DNA from: Actinomucor elegans
Lineage: Eukaryota > Mucoromycota > Mucoromycetes > Mucorales > Mucoraceae
Assembly: GCA_026027325.1 (NCBI GenBank)
Contig: JAMSLZ010000003.1
Coordinates: forward strand, 3,534,001-3,598,000
Length of the DNA: 64,000 nt
Reading direction: 5' to 3'
Positions 25,501 through 38,349 of this stretch are shown here, in pieces. Position 1 is the first letter of the stretch, and every line of letters begins with the position of its first letter. The notes under the pieces were generated by a model, which saw only the letters and a program-made list of their open reading frames with translations, was not told the DNA's origin and did no database searches. Made by a program: the position numbers and the translations under genes.

Positions 25501-27875
25501 CTGAGCGGGTTCGTCTTGAGTTGCGAATCTTGGTAATATCATCGTACAGTTTTTCCAATTCTTCATCTTTGAGTCCACCAAAGTTTGCTTCAGTTGCATA
25601 GTAGTTTAATACAGCTTCACGACGAGCGTAGTTCCAATCAATGACTTCTGATCCTATCGTGCTGTCTGAGGTAGGCGAGTCAGGTCTAGATTCATCTTCT
25701 GCAGATGCTCCGTGCATGCTATTCTCAATAGCCACCTTTTGCAAATCGCGCTCTTTACGTACTTGTTCAGGATGATTGAATCGAAAGATATGGTAATAGC
25801 CGAGAATGATACGATATCCATTCTTCAGTTGCTGAGGTTTTGTAATGCGCATACCGTTGACCATAGTAAGAGAATCTGTACCTGGTTGCAGGGTAACAAT
25901 GCCGTTATTATTCTCAAAAGTACAATGATCATCTTGAATATTGGATCCACTAAGACGAATGTCAGCCTGGACATCACTGTCTTGTCTTCCTAAGCGAGTA
26001 ATTCCAGGTTTGATTTGATACATGAGACATTCAGACATGAGTGGATCTTCATTGAGATTCACGATAAAGGGTATAGTCTTTGGTGTATAAACACCCATAT
26101 CATTTTTTTCAATTGTAATACCAAGTTCTTTAAGCGCCTTTTCTCTTTCTAAGTGGATTTCTTCAGTTTTTTTCAGTTTTTCTTCCCAGCTTTCGTTTAG
26201 ATTCGCCAGTAGTTTTTCAGAGCTTTGTAACTGTTCAATTATCTCTTCTTTAGACATCTTCTTTTTCTTTCCTGAGCTATCTAGGATCTCAAATTCGGAC
26301 AATTTAGTAGGCGCACCACCAGCTTTGGCAGCTGACGCTCGAGATGCGCTGGTGCTTGGGTTCGTTCCACCGCTTGATTTATAGACACTAGTCGCTGTCA
26401 GTTGCTCTACTTCTTCCGGTGCATAGGTACGTAGTCTGTCACGAAGTAATTCAAGCTCATCCTTCAGGTCGCGGATCAGTTTGGCATTTGGATCTTCATT
26501 GACAACGGCCTTGTTCTTAATTCTCTTTGCTTGGTCAGCATATCTTAGTGTACTTAGCGTTTCATCGTAGTCAGCTTGAGAAATAGCGGCAATCATAGCA
26601 GTTTTCGAGTTGCCACCTAATGAATCTTTCAGTAACCAAGTTAAAACCTACAAGATGTATGTAAGTAAACGTAGAGTAGCATCTATCGAAGGGCTTACTG
26701 AATCTCTATAGGGAATAAAGACTTCCTTCTTCTTTCCTCTTTTGCCTTCTTGTGACGACTGTTCAGCTAGACCAGCAATAACTTTACCAAGCGTAGTTAG
26801 AGATCGATTGATATTAGCACCTTCTTTTAATCTTGCACCAGTGGCACCTGTACTGTTAGCACGTTCACTACCAGCTAAATCTACCAAACTAAATCAAAAG
26901 ATGAGCAACTTTCATTTAAAGTCGATTTATAGTTTACCTGATTCTAGCCACTTTTTCTGTCTCTAGCTTTGTTAAGTCATCCAGTCGTTTCTGAGTCAAG
27001 AACAGCGTGAATACTGCATGGGATCTGGAAGATGTTTCATTCATGTTTGTAGCTGCTACAGTTCTAGCCTATACTTTGTTTAGATAGATATTTTAAAATA
27101 AATTTTCTCGTACCTTGTTTCCTTCATCCATCAAATGTTCAATGTCGTCAAAGGATCTGACAACAAGCCGAGATAGATCTTCAACATAAGGGCCCAGGGA
27201 TGGATGTTCACGTACTTTGAGATTTCCTTTGTTCTTTGGATTTAATAGATCGCGTACTTTTTCATTGTAGATTTCGATATAGGATACTTCAACACGATAG
27301 GTGAGGTTTGGTTCTTGATTTACTTTGATACGATTAAACAGTTCTGAGCATGTTCGAGGGATAATACCTTTATCCTCGCCATAACCCATCTAGAAAGGTG
27401 TTAGAACAAGAACAATATAGTACTTGCATATTATGTATTACCATTGAATATGATTTACCAGAACCAGTTTGACCATCTAAGGGCAAGTCAGTAAAAAGCT
27501 ATTGTATAGTTGATCTTATACTAACAGGCGAAAATACAGCAATTATAACCACCAAAGGCGTGATCCAGCAGTTCTTCACCCAAATCATTGTAAAGTGTTT
27601 GCTGATCGGCATAACTAGGTGAATTTTTATCGGCTGACCAATAAGACTTGTCGAACGTGAAAGCCTTGACGTCTTCCGATTCCTTTCCGGTTCTTTGATC
27701 AGGGGGTCTACTGATAATTGTTTGGTCACCATCCATGCGAATCAAGCCTACAGCTCCACGGGCGATTTCTGGGCGTGTATTTGATCAGATAATGGATAGT
27801 TACGATAATAGAACACGTACCTCGGGCGTTCATAGGGCGACAGCGCACCACAACCTTGATATTTCCTCCACTCAT
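22524..27875 (-). CDS. Kinesin-3 motor protein, Unc104/KIF1A type
   Basis: Plus-end microtubule motor carrying vesicles or endosomes. Nine exons: 27875-27821, 27768-27526, 27476-27442, 27389-27114, 27068-26938, 26888-26699, 26647-22962, 22904-22709 and 22652-22524; frame is kept and the product is 1,646 residues. Motor domain at residues 1 to about 355: N-terminal [13 protein letters not shown] strand ([11 protein letters not shown]), P-loop GQTGSGKS near 101-108, switch I with [10 protein letters not shown], switch [10 protein letters not shown] neck and coiled coil follow, then an FHA domain near residue 530 ([21 protein letters not shown]), further coiled coil, and the long KIF1-type middle region. 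A PH domain closes the protein ([20 protein letters not shown], then WIQMIDQKF at the end); it would bind phosphoinositides on cargo. The last two exons are needed for the PH domain and were found by splice sites. A kinesin with FHA plus PH is the standard Unc104 layout. Confidence 0.94.
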
Positions 27876-28466
27876 TTATACTTGTAGATTTTCTATGATA
27901 AATATTAGTTATAGTGGGTTTTTATCGAAAAATATCTCACTTGTATGGTTCAGAAAGCACGTTTTGCAAAAAAGCCAAATTTCAGATGCTCAAATTCTTA
28001 CAGAAAAGCAAGATGATGAAGGAATTTGCTTGTTGATTTGAGTAATTTTTGAAAGTGTTTCTTCTTTCTCGGCGTCAACCTCGTCTAGTTAAAGTAGTGA
28101 TATGTCAAGACTAGAAAAAAAACAATTATAAAAGCGTAAAATGAAATAAAGGGCAGAGGGGCAAAGAACCAACTGGCGAATAAGTCGGCTCTCGAATCAC
28201 GCGAGAAAAGTGCATTGAAAAACCAATAGTATACAATCTACGCTACAACACCATGACTGCATATAGTAAGTTTGGTCAAAACAATACTGCCAATAAACTT
28301 GGATTTACTGCTGCATATACTCAGTTCAGTTCAGTACTATGGCTATGAAACGGAAAGAACCATCTATTTGTGCTACACAGTGTCCGACAAAACGAGTTTA
28401 GAAGCGAAAAATAGTGTCTAGTCCTTTTCTTTTTCTTTTTTTCTTTCGCGTCTTTTTTTGTTCAAT
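27876..28466. promoter_or_regulatory. Shared upstream region of kinesin-3 (-) and calcineurin A (+)
   Basis: 591 bp between two divergent start codons. A pyrimidine-rich tract (28421-28462, mostly CTTTTT units) lies just before the calcineurin ATG, a common leader feature in these fungi. A TATAAA-like word occurs at about 28128. No binding site could be assigned, so co-regulation is only possible, not shown. Confidence 0.4.
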
Positions 28467-30529
28467 ATGCTTGCTACTAACAAAGGCTTGGAAAAGAAAG
28501 TACCTAAGATCGATTTCACTCTATTCACAACGGCTGATGGTACAGTCGTAAGTACAAAAGAGCGAGTGATCAAAGGTACAACATAAAAAATATACGCGTA
28601 CACTTGATCAATACTGATCAATCTAAAGATGTACCAGCGCCAGCAGTTCATTTGCCCACAGAAGACGAGTTCTGGAGCAAAGAAAGGCCAGGCTTACCAG
28701 ACATTCATTTCCTAAAAGACCATTTTTATCGCGAAGGCCGATTGACCGAGACTCAGGCACTGTTTATTCTTGAAAAGGGAAAAGAGATATTACGATTGGA
28801 AAAAAATCTGCTGGACATCCCTGCGCCTGTTACAGGTAGGTGATACAAAGTGTGGCTCATATAATCATCTCACCAAGTTTAGTGTGTGGTGATATTCATG
28901 GTCAATATTATGACCTGATGAAGCTCTTTGAAGTGGGTGGAGATCCAGCTACTACAACCTACCTTTTCTTGGGTGATTACGTCGATAGAGGATATTTCTC
29001 AATAGAGGTATGTTAAGGTAATAGTCAAGCTTTATACTAAAAGAAACTTATGTAGTGTGTACTTTACTTGTGGAGCTTAAAGATGTGGTATCCAAATACT
29101 TTTTTCTTGCTACGTGGAAACCACGAATGTCGTCACTTGACTACGCATTTCACCTTCAAAACTGAATGTAAGGGCTCATCCTTTTTTTTGTACCTACCAA
29201 TAACAACGGCATTTAGGTCGACACAAATACACTGAGAACGTTTATGATGCCTGCATGGATACCTTTAACGCCTTGCCTTTGGCGGCTGTTATGAACAGAC
29301 AATTCTTGTGTGTTCATGGTGGTCTCTCACCTGAACTACATACCTTGGCTGACTTTGATACTGTAAGCAACTAGGCAATCTCGAAATGAATAGGGCTTAA
29401 CTCTAGTGTATAGATTAATCGTTTCCAAGAACCTCCTACGCATGGGTTGATGTGTGATTTATTATGGGCTGATCCGCTTGAGGACTTTGGAGAAGAAACT
29501 ACTAATGACCTTTTCCTTGATAATCGCGTTCGAGGATGTTCTTATTGGTTCACGTAAGTCGGTGTTTCTAAGTTCAAACGTATATTAAACAGTCTGACAG
29601 ATATCCTGCTGCTTGTGCTTTTTTACAAAGAAACAATTTATTATCGATTATACGAGCCCATGAAGCCCAAGATGCTGGGTAATAAGAGTCATGATGAGTT
29701 ACCCAAGAAGCTAACTGATCTCGTTAGATATCGTATGTACAAGAGAAACAATACAACTTCATTCCCAGCTGTCATGACTATATTCTCGGCACCAAATTAC
29801 TTGGATATGTATAATAACAAAGCCGCTATACTTAAATACGAGGATAACGTTATGAATATTCGACAGTTTAACGCCACACCTCACCCATATTGGTTGCCTC
29901 AATTCATGGATGTAGTAGAATGGAGTTTGCCTTTTGTTGGAGAGAAAAGTAATTTCAGATTCCAAACTAACCAACTTTTTTGTACTAACAAACGTTCTAT
30001 AGTAACAAACATGCTTTTGGCTATCTTGAACATTTGTAGTAAAGAAGAACTATTAGCTGAAGAAAAAGAAGAAGCCGATCAGCAAAAGAACAGTTCAATG
30101 AGCGATGCTTCAAATGAAGAGATAGAACAGCGCAAGACTGTGATTCGTAACAAAATACTGGCTATCGGCAAAATGTCTCGTGTTTATTCTGTTTTACGAG
30201 AAAACTCTGAAAGAATTACCGAGCTAAAATCATTGTCACCAAGCGGAAGACTTCCTTTGGGAACATTAGTATTAGGCGCAGAAGGCATCAAAACAGGTAC
30301 AACATCCGTAATAAAATGTTTTATAGATCCTCATCATTTGTTTTGCATAGCCATTACGTCATTTGAAGAAGCAAAGAGGGCTGATTTAGAGAACGAAAGA
30401 TTGCCTCCTTCTGGCGAAGCTAGAGATGAGATGATTAAACGAGAAACGGACAAGAAAATTAGAAATGCAGTTCAAGAAGAAGATACTACATTGAATGAAG
30501 TAGCAGATGTGATTGTCGAGGACATTTAA
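28467..30529 (+). CDS. CNA1: Calcineurin catalytic subunit A (Ca2+/calmodulin-dependent phosphatase)
   Basis: PP2B serine/threonine phosphatase acting with calcineurin B and calmodulin; in fungi it governs stress response and, in Mucorales, growth form. Ten exons: 28467-28575, 28629-28835, 28883-29007, 29056-29167, 29217-29362, 29414-29553, 29601-29678, 29728-29948, 30003-30296 and 30351-30529; frame kept, 536 residues. Metal-site motifs in order: [21 protein letters not shown], then HGGLSPE and [11 protein letters not shown]. The calcineurin B-binding helix follows ([16 protein letters not shown]), then a calmodulin-binding stretch ([16 protein letters not shown]), and the autoinhibitory segment [18 protein letters not shown] near the C-terminus. 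Two intron-containing spots (29679-29727, 30297-30350) could be misread as coding because they stay open in one frame. All regulatory domains are present, so this looks like a normal active enzyme. Mucorales often carry several paralogues; which one this is cannot be told. Confidence 0.95.
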
Positions 30530-31151
30530 ATAAAATTTACTTACGGACCTGAACGCTACATGTTTGGCTCCAAATTATATAAGCTGAGATCCTATTTATA
30601 TACAGTGTCTGTATTTCGACAAGGCGTAACAACGTCTAGGGACGCGCTTATTTTAAAGGTTACAGATATGTTGCTTATCTTACTAAATTGTCAAGGGAGC
30701 TAGCTTGTAATTTCAGACTTGATCGTATTTTCAATATCTATAGGTTATTAGTTTTCATTTAATGTTGCATCTGATTGCTAGTAGACATTGAGCCAGAATA
30801 AACTCTTGCGACTATTTCAATCACGTTTAAACAAAGCACATCAAATATGCAATGCATTAATAACCGCCATTAAATTGTACATATTGCTTCTGTGTTAGAC
30901 ATATTATTGATCTGTACATCTCTCGATTGGTCCTGGTTTCCTATAGGTTTGATGAAATTCAACAAACTATATGCTATATAGAAACCTCATTATTTTTGCC
31001 TGGTCCATATCCGACCTATAGATCGGAAAGCCTGTCCTATTTAGACGACATAGCTTTACTTTCAGAGCGATGGCGGCATTCTTTGACTTGTGAATGCTAG
31101 TAACCCTCATATGCGTAATTAATAACAACGTCTAACATCTACAAGAATCAT
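30530..31151. other. Intergenic between convergent genes
   Basis: Shared 3' region of calcineurin A (+) and the Mdm31-like gene (-), 622 bp. Nothing recognised. Confidence 0.5.
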
Positions 31152-33230
31152 TTATTGACCTATATATGCCCAAAACCCGCGTGTAGTTCCTCGTAAAGAT
31201 TCATGAAGTACCGAAACACTACGAACTATTTCACGGAAACTCCAAAAACCAATTTGCTTCAAACGTCGATTTCTCTCTTGTTGATCAGTAACAAGGTCTA
31301 CAAGCCCTTTGGTAATACACATGCTTAATCTACTTCCTAATGTTGAGTCATGTATTGTCCAAGCACCATCAAAAGTAGATAAATCCATAATGATTCGACC
31401 TTTGATAGGAACTATAGTCTTGTTACGATTGATGTAAGCTATCAAAGGCCTAACCATAGCACTATTCAGATAACTGAGCTCTGGAATTTTTAACGGCACA
31501 GCGCCTTTTATATTCTTGAATCGAACATCAATATCTAGAACTACAAACTTGTGTCTGTCTTCACTTTCTAGTTGATTATGCTTTGTTTCTTGTTTGTTCA
31601 GAGACTGTGTCCCGGTACCAAACTCTAGTGATTGAGGCAAGCTTCGTTTAATTACCTCTAAAATTGCCTGGGGTATACTTGGCGGTGAGTAATTCTCTGA
31701 TTCATCTGGTATATAGATATCAGCACAAAAGTCCATGGTTCCTGATGTGATCCACTGAGGCGGACCTTCTCCAAACCGATGAACATGATCCATGCTTATG
31801 TTTTCTATTCTGAGCCTTGATTTTCTTTTGTATCCTTTCTCTTTCATACCATCGTCCGTCATTATCCCAAACTGCTCATCATTCGCACTGACAAAAACAC
31901 CTTTCGGATTTGATTTTTTAAAAGGATAGAATGAGGATAGATCTGGTTGACTGTCCTTTGCTTCAAGATCAGAGTATTCCAATACGCTTTTCTCTAACTG
32001 TGGCGTATGTACACTAAATATGCTTCTATCAAGTGAACCTATAATAGAATCTGCGCACAACAGATCATAAAACAGCCTTAAAAAAGTTTTTTGAGTCCAA
32101 TTATTCCCTTTTTTTTTTTAAGAAACCCATACCATTCCCTTCTTAATCTACTCAGATGGGCCTTGATGATAGACACGGGGAAAGGTCTAAATCCTTTAGG
32201 CATATATACAATAATGGAGAGATCCTCCAAATTCAGCTTTTCCACCTCCAAACCACCAGGAATACGACTTTTTCTTATTGTTTCGCTATCCCATGCAGCA
32301 TCTTTGTTCCAACCAGCTCTTCGATTATCAACAATTCCTCGAACTCCTTTGATATCAGCACTTTTTATAATGCCTTTACCTTCCATCCAACGCATCAGAC
32401 TCAACTCCACATCCAGAGTATCGATTACAATATCGAACCATGGTGCTTTTTTTAACCTTTTCTGTGCTATTGGTGACACTTCGTCTTCATCTAATGGAAC
32501 ACCAGCTAAAGGGTCGCCTTGTACAACGATAGGCGCTTTTTCCTGTGATTGGAGTCGAAATTTATCTTGCTCTGAGCGCGGCATACAGTGAACGCGTACA
32601 TGGTTCATTCTGATTCTGTTATCTTTCCAATTGGGCGTTGCTGATTCAAATGTCACTATTGCTTCACTATTTGATGTAATAAGTTGACTTATTGACTTGA
32701 CAATCCATTCTATTATGCTCGAATTTAGTTTCTAATCAGTCTATATCAATGCGCATAATAATACCTTGAAACTGGAGTGAATTCGCAGCCCATAAGCCAA
32801 AACTAATAAAGCTGGTTGTCCCAGCTATGAGCCAAAGTGTATGACCAAGAAAAACCCACGAAAACAACGCTGTAATGTCGTTAAGCGTAAATGGTCTAAT
32901 TTGCTTCATAAGAGGATACTTAATCCTGATTTTGAGCCTTTGTAAAAATCCTCGGGCTTGTACAAGTAGTTCATATTTGTTAGGTGGTTTAGGGGCTTGA
33001 GGTAAATGAACGTGTCTTGTTGAAGCGCACAGCGATCCTTTTATTATATGCTTGACATTAGAATGCATAAATTGACGTGTTTTAATATACCATGGTGAGA
33101 TAAGTGTATTGTATGTTATTCGTCTATTGGAGCCAAGTGTTTTACGCTGTAATAGAAGTTTGTCACTCGAGTCTAGTAGTGTTCTGCAGTTTCTCTTGAT
33201 TGCATTAGAAAGCATAATTGTAATAATCAA
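31152..33230 (-). CDS. MDM31: Mitochondrial inner-membrane protein of the Mdm31/Mdm32 family
   Basis: Family members sit in the mitochondrial inner membrane and are needed for mitochondrial shape and distribution. Three exons: 33230-32765, 32709-32133 and 32076-31152, frame kept, 655 residues. The acceptor at 32710 was chosen because only it restores the family string FQEWI after the hydrophobic segment. The N-terminus is basic and Ser/Leu-rich (LSNAIKRNCRTLL), fitting a mitochondrial targeting signal. A transmembrane helix lies near residues 128-155 (WVFLGHTLWLIAGTTSFI). Then come family motifs FESATPNWKD, RWMEGKGIIKSADIKGVRG, the region around WYDLLCADS-type junction (LFYDLLCADSIIG) and LSYLNSAMVRPLIAYIN. 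Assignment to Mdm31 rather than Mdm32 is a guess. A second start 15 bases downstream is possible. Confidence 0.88.
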
Positions 33231-35699
33231 AAGCCAAGACGAAGGAATAAATTGTGCTATTGATTTTATCCTCGGGAACTAGTTTAAAATAAGTCTTGCT
33301 GTAAGGCATACCTTTCAATGCTTAATCTGTATGGCTTGGCCTGATCTTTCAACTGTAGGTATCGTATATCATGTTTATATGAATACCCCCCTTATAACAA
33401 CCACGATTTTCTAGAGTTTTGAGTCAAGTTTCTTTCAAAGGCTACCTGCTAACCATTGTATCACACAAGACACGCTACAGATTGTAGTAAATGTATCCAT
33501 TTACACAATAATAGTTGCCTATCAATAGTGATTCAAAAATTACTTCGCTACGAGAATGAAATATTTTGCCAGATGTTCGTAATTAACCAAGTACGTGTAG
33601 ATTTAACAAGAAAGAATTTTTTTGTAGGGTAGCACGCTCTGTTTTTATTTAATGTCAAAATAAATGGTTTATTTCTACAATTGCCAGACTTCTGTTATTA
33701 GGAAGCCATACAGGCATACCGAAATGATTTTTGTAAAGAATAGATTATTAAATCTACACGTACTTGGTTAATTACGAACATCTGACAAGTAATTTTTGAA
33801 TCACTATTGATAGGCAACTATCATTGTGTAAATGGCTACATTTACCACAATACTTTTCCTTGAAGAAACCTAGGTTGTATGCGGTAGAAATGCATTTACA
33901 AGATCGAGCTTTTCTCCTCTGAGTGGAAAAAATGAGGCGTATTCATGGAGACTAAAATAAGGCACAAGGTTTTCTGTTTGATGTTTAATTGACAATTGTT
34001 TTAGCTTTTCGTTATCAGAAATTATTGATATAAATGGTCCTTCTAAATCTGCTCTACGCTATATTCAGCTGCAAGAAATTAAAAAAGTGCTTGAGCAGCA
34101 GAGCCAGGTGTAAAATCATTCACTTTTGGGGGCCCATCATTAAAGAAATTCAAATAATTGGTTATTTGGTGAAAATAATCCGTTTGGTTATAGATAAAAA
34201 GTGAAAGATCAACCCCGAAATATCTTTGATTAGTGCTTTGTATAAAAGTGGTCTGGTAACGTCTACAAGGTAAATAGCTGTCCAGAAAGAAATTAGCAAC
34301 ATGGCGTTGTTGAAAACACGTAAATACTACAGAATAAAGTGTGCAGTTAGATTTATATACTAACGCTTTGAATATATAGTTTTACTTGATAGATTTTCTG
34401 CGCGTATTTAGCTCTGAAAAGAGTATTGGCCTCATGCTGAAATAGTATGTACTTATAGTTTGAATTAGTTCAATGCACTTCTAACCCATTTGAGCTGTCA
34501 ATCTGCTAAGTGATGGCCTTTGCAAGTTCCTAGTGACTAATAGCAAGTTTGCCAAAAATGACGGCAATTTGTCTTTTGGCAGATTTCAAAGGACTTTAAG
34601 CAAGTCTTTTTTTTTTATATATATATATGGTACAAGGTATTGTCACTTTGCGATATAGTACCTTCACTTGTTTAAAATTGCTTATCGCGACATTAAACTG
34701 AAAATAGTAATAACACTGCTTTATACTACCTATCATAATTGGTAACCCCGGAATGACCCAATTCGTTTATTTATTGAATCATTGTTACCGATAACAAAGG
34801 GAAAGGTAGAAAAGCCTCTATGTACCTACAATAAAGGAAAGGACAGCACCTACTACTCAAGTAACTTACAAAAACTATTCAGATTCTTAGATAAAAGTAT
34901 TGGGAATATACATGAAGTCATGTATCTTTTTTTTTTCTTTTTTTGTTGAGCAGTAGTTTTCATTGGACATCTGAAACCATGCACGTATTACCAGCACAGT
35001 GCCATATAAAAAAAAGACTACTTGCAAATCGAAGTAGAAACAAGCTTTCTAAACAAACAATTATACTAATTTATTCTACCTCATATGTATCAGTAGTAAT
35101 AAAAAAAATCACCAGAAAATACAGAAGGTGTTAAATTATATTGGACAACAGCTGTATGTCAATCCTATATATGATTATAGAAAAAGGTCAACAGTCGATG
35201 CCCATCGTCCTACTCTTATCTCTGAAGATGCCATCATAACATGGAAGACTAGCTTAGTTACCAATTTCATTGTCAATTATCTAAGCTATTTTTGCAGTCC
35301 AAAGATACAAGTGCTTCAAACAAATATAATTAATGTTAATGGCACCAGAGGGCTTGAATTTCCTTCCTTTAACAGCAAAAAAGCCTACTTGATAGCGGCG
35401 CTACTAGCAGTGGTTTAATGTAGAAGTCAACGACTCTACCTGATTCCAGCTGTGTTCACTCAGGACGTTGGTCATGATCATGACCATGTCAACTACTACT
35501 GTGCACTCGACGAAGCAGCCAGTAGATTCCTTGGCCAAAAGATAATAGGACAAAAGAGAATGATAATAAAAAAAATCATTCTGATTGACCCATTAAAACA
35601 TGGCGTCTAATTGGATGATGCTCGACTTGCCTCTTTCAGACACAATGCAAAAGTAAAGTACGTTTTATTCCTCAATTTGCTCTCTTCTCTTATGGCAAA
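33231..35699. other. Long intergenic region with one TIR element
   Basis: 2.5 kb. It contains the inverted-repeat element at 33481-33851 (separate entry). A 96-residue open frame at 35128-35418 (+) begins MLNYIGQQLY and ends AYLIAALLAVV; I do not recognise it and its upstream context is not promoter-like. TA run at about 34616-34628. The rest shows nothing. Confidence 0.45.
33481..33851. mobile_element. Non-autonomous element with about 115-bp terminal inverted repeats
   Basis: The left arm 33481-33605 and right arm about 33750-33851 are inverted copies of each other, starting ATTGTAGTAAATGTA on the left and ending with its near complement on the right. The left arm has a roughly 26-base insertion (33546-33571) not present in the right arm. 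The centre (about 33610-33745) is unique. Related fragments appear at 41046-41150 and 62405-62560 (shared words GTTCGTAATTA, GTACGTGTA, TTGTTATTA near a GCCAG). No coding capacity. A clear target duplication is not visible. Confidence 0.7.
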
Positions 35700-38036
35700 A
35701 TGTATCCAGGATTCGAAGGTAAATATTCTTTGGTAAAAACGAAAAAGAAATGAAACTTGCCTTTTTTTTTTTAGATTTATGTACTTCTGTTATCGAAACA
35801 AAATCATCTTTGAACGCGTTTATTTCTGATCGACGATCTGAAGTGGTTGAATGGTCTCTTAAACAAGCAGTAATGACAGACAAAGAGTTACATGAACTGT
35901 GGCATCGTCGTTTCATCAAACGTATCAAAACAGACAGACCAGAAATCGTTGTGAAGTAAATTTTTGCCTTTCCTTCCATTTCTTTTTTGCTGTTTGTACT
36001 GATCATTTCCTTTTTTTTATTAGAGGGCAACCAATGACGGAAATCTGGGCCACAATCGCTACCTTGAAACAAAAGATGGTATGGATGCAAATGATTAGAA
36101 GCTGGGGCCACTTTATTCACTTTTTTTTTACAGCTTCAAACCGATTCAACATATTTGGCTGCTGGTTTTGACATGCTCAATTCTTATGCACCGACCGTAA
36201 TAGGCTTGCGAACCGCGGATCAAAACGAAGAATTGAGCAACAAAGCAGCCCCGATCAACAAGAATCCAGTTTGATCTCTGATGACAAATATGTTGATGAT
36301 GATAATAATGATGATGATAATCCTTCTATCAAGACCGAGTACGCCACCGTCGAAGATACTCTTTTCACCATGGCATTGAAAAAGGTAACACTCTCTTCCA
36401 TATTCCTCTTTCCTATTTGTTTTTTTTTTACTTGGGCTCCAAGACTCAACTTTTTTTAATTAAAAGTTCAGTGGCATTACTTGGTCTGATTTGGAGAAGC
36501 AAATATTGTGTGAGCTTGAAGAGGGCAACCCATTTCTAAACGTCAATCAAACTATGACTCATGTGATCAAGACTTTGCTCAAGGAGCAGAAACCTCTAAG
36601 TGATCATGATATTGGTGTGCTGAAGTAAGCTGATTCAAACGTGAAAGAAATAAGCAAGGGCCAAACAAGCTAGTCTCTCAATCACTTTCCCCCTCTGTTA
36701 CTTTAGACTTTCGTTATCTGGTACTGTGAACCAACTCAACACTTATCAATTCAACTTTGCCCGGTCTTACCTTCCTGCAAATTTTGATCAAAACTGTGCG
36801 GAAAAAATGGTAGGCAATTTTAAAGCTCGTGAATTGAAGGAAGAAACAGTGGCGATGTTTGTATCCATTTTGACCATCCTGTAAGTATTAAAAGTGGGAA
36901 AGCTGATGACTTGAGATTTTCATTATTATTTTAATTTCAGTGACACTGAAACTGGTAAACCTGCGGAAGAGGCCCTGCTCAAGATTAATCTGTTGAAAGT
37001 GCAATTCTTGAAGAATGGTAGTCGTCAATCCGAAGGATATATCATGTTAAAGATCGTCGAGTACTTGTAAGTGCGAAATAATAGAGAAGTTGAACTAGCA
37101 TATAATACAACAAGGCACTGACTCATTATGTATTTTACGCTACAGATTGGAAACTTTGGATGATTGGAAACATGATGATTCAGAAACCACTGTATATCGT
37201 TGCATAGCCACCATTTTTGATTTCATGTTTCGGGATACTCCTGCCAAACTGGCCGAGTAAGTAAAAAAAAAAAAAATCGCAACCTAGCTTCTAAATTTTT
37301 AACAGCGGCGAGACAACGTGTGATTGCACACAAAACGAACACCAATATAATGATATTGTCTTTGGCAGTTCTTCATCTGGTCGACAACTCTTTGGCCGAA
37401 AAATTGACCTTTTGATTCGGTTTGGAAATGGAGTGAAATCCTTGGAGTTATCAAGCAATGAATTCAAAAAGCCTTCAGCCATATCAACCCAAGCTCTTGT
37501 CCAACAAAACAAAAACCTGCGCGTGAATGGAGCCATTCTGAATCATCTTCATAACTTGAGCAAGACCATTGATGGCTTAGTCGCAATGGATTGGATTGGT
37601 ATGACCACTTACTGACGGTCCCTACAAATTTTGTTAATTTTACATATTATATACATACTGATGATAGGTAACATTGGCTATCTTTTTTGCCTGGTCGATC
37701 ATTATGATGTTTATGTTGCAAAGAAAATTGATCCGATAAAAATTCCAACAAACGTCAAGGGTATGGTGGAATTCAAGCAAACTCTTCGATTACTTTTTGC
37801 GTACAAGGTATTAGTTAAAAAAAGAAAAGCTTTGGCTCACGAAAATACTACAGGGATTTATTTTGAACATTGGAGCTATGGCAGAACATGCACTTGACAA
37901 GCGGCAACAAGTTGATCGTCTTTGTGAAGCTATCGATGTTTCTGATGAAGTCACTGAAACTGGCCATCAGCACCACATCTTTTTCACACCAACTACCAAC
38001 AGAGTGAAAAAGCCAAAGGTTAAATCAACCATTTGA
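35700..38036 (+). CDS. Multi-exon hypothetical protein of a probably Mucoralean family
   Basis: Exons by splice signals: 35700-35718, 35775-35955, 36024-36078, 36134-36268, 36334-36384, 36467-36624, 36707-36880, 36941-37066, 37146-37256, 37306-37598, 37668-37807 and 37854-38036; this gives 541 residues in one frame. The intron 36269-36333 has a weak GTTTGA donor; without it the frame shifts by one, so an indel is the alternative (acidic Asp-rich reading through that stretch). Visible strings: DRRSEVVEWSLKQ, TVYRCIATIFDFMFRDT, GRQLFGRKIDLLI, LELSSNEFKK, NLRVNGAILNHL, YDVYVAKKID. No catalytic motif is recognised. The layout (RKIDL, ELSSNEWKK-like, RVNGAIL, DVYVA) recalls a multicopy family I associate with Mucorales genomes, but that is recollection, not proof. 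The start is uncertain: the first exon is only 19 bases and an upstream exon is possible. Last host-like gene before the repeat-rich half. Confidence 0.6.
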
Positions 38037-38349
38037 AGTTCTTTCCTTGCCTCCCTTATTAGCAATGGTTTTTTCTCCCCCTCAATATTTGTATCACTTT
38101 TTTTAAGACATGCTCCACTTTTGATATTAAGAATATACAAGTAAAAGAATGTGAATTGTGTCTACTTAATTGATGGATAGCACTACGTCGTCATGAAGTT
38201 ATAAACGGTACTGCGAGAAACTTTTAGATTAACACAAATTTGCATCAAGCTTTCTACTATTTTAGTCAGAACTGTAGAAGGATTCTCATTTACCAAATTA
38301 AAAAGTAATCGTTTATATTTTAAATATGGAAGCAAAATATAACTAAAAA
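38037..38349. other. Intergenic, boundary to the repeat-rich half
   Basis: AT-rich spacer after the hypothetical gene. It may include the degraded start of the LTR that follows. Nothing else recognised. Confidence 0.4.

Noticed and set aside
29615..29727. Open frame at the start of the calcineurin exon 7 region in a different frame.
   Set aside because: Exon 7 followed by a 49-bp intron (29679-29727) restores the canonical phosphatase sequence; the long frame crosses that intron.
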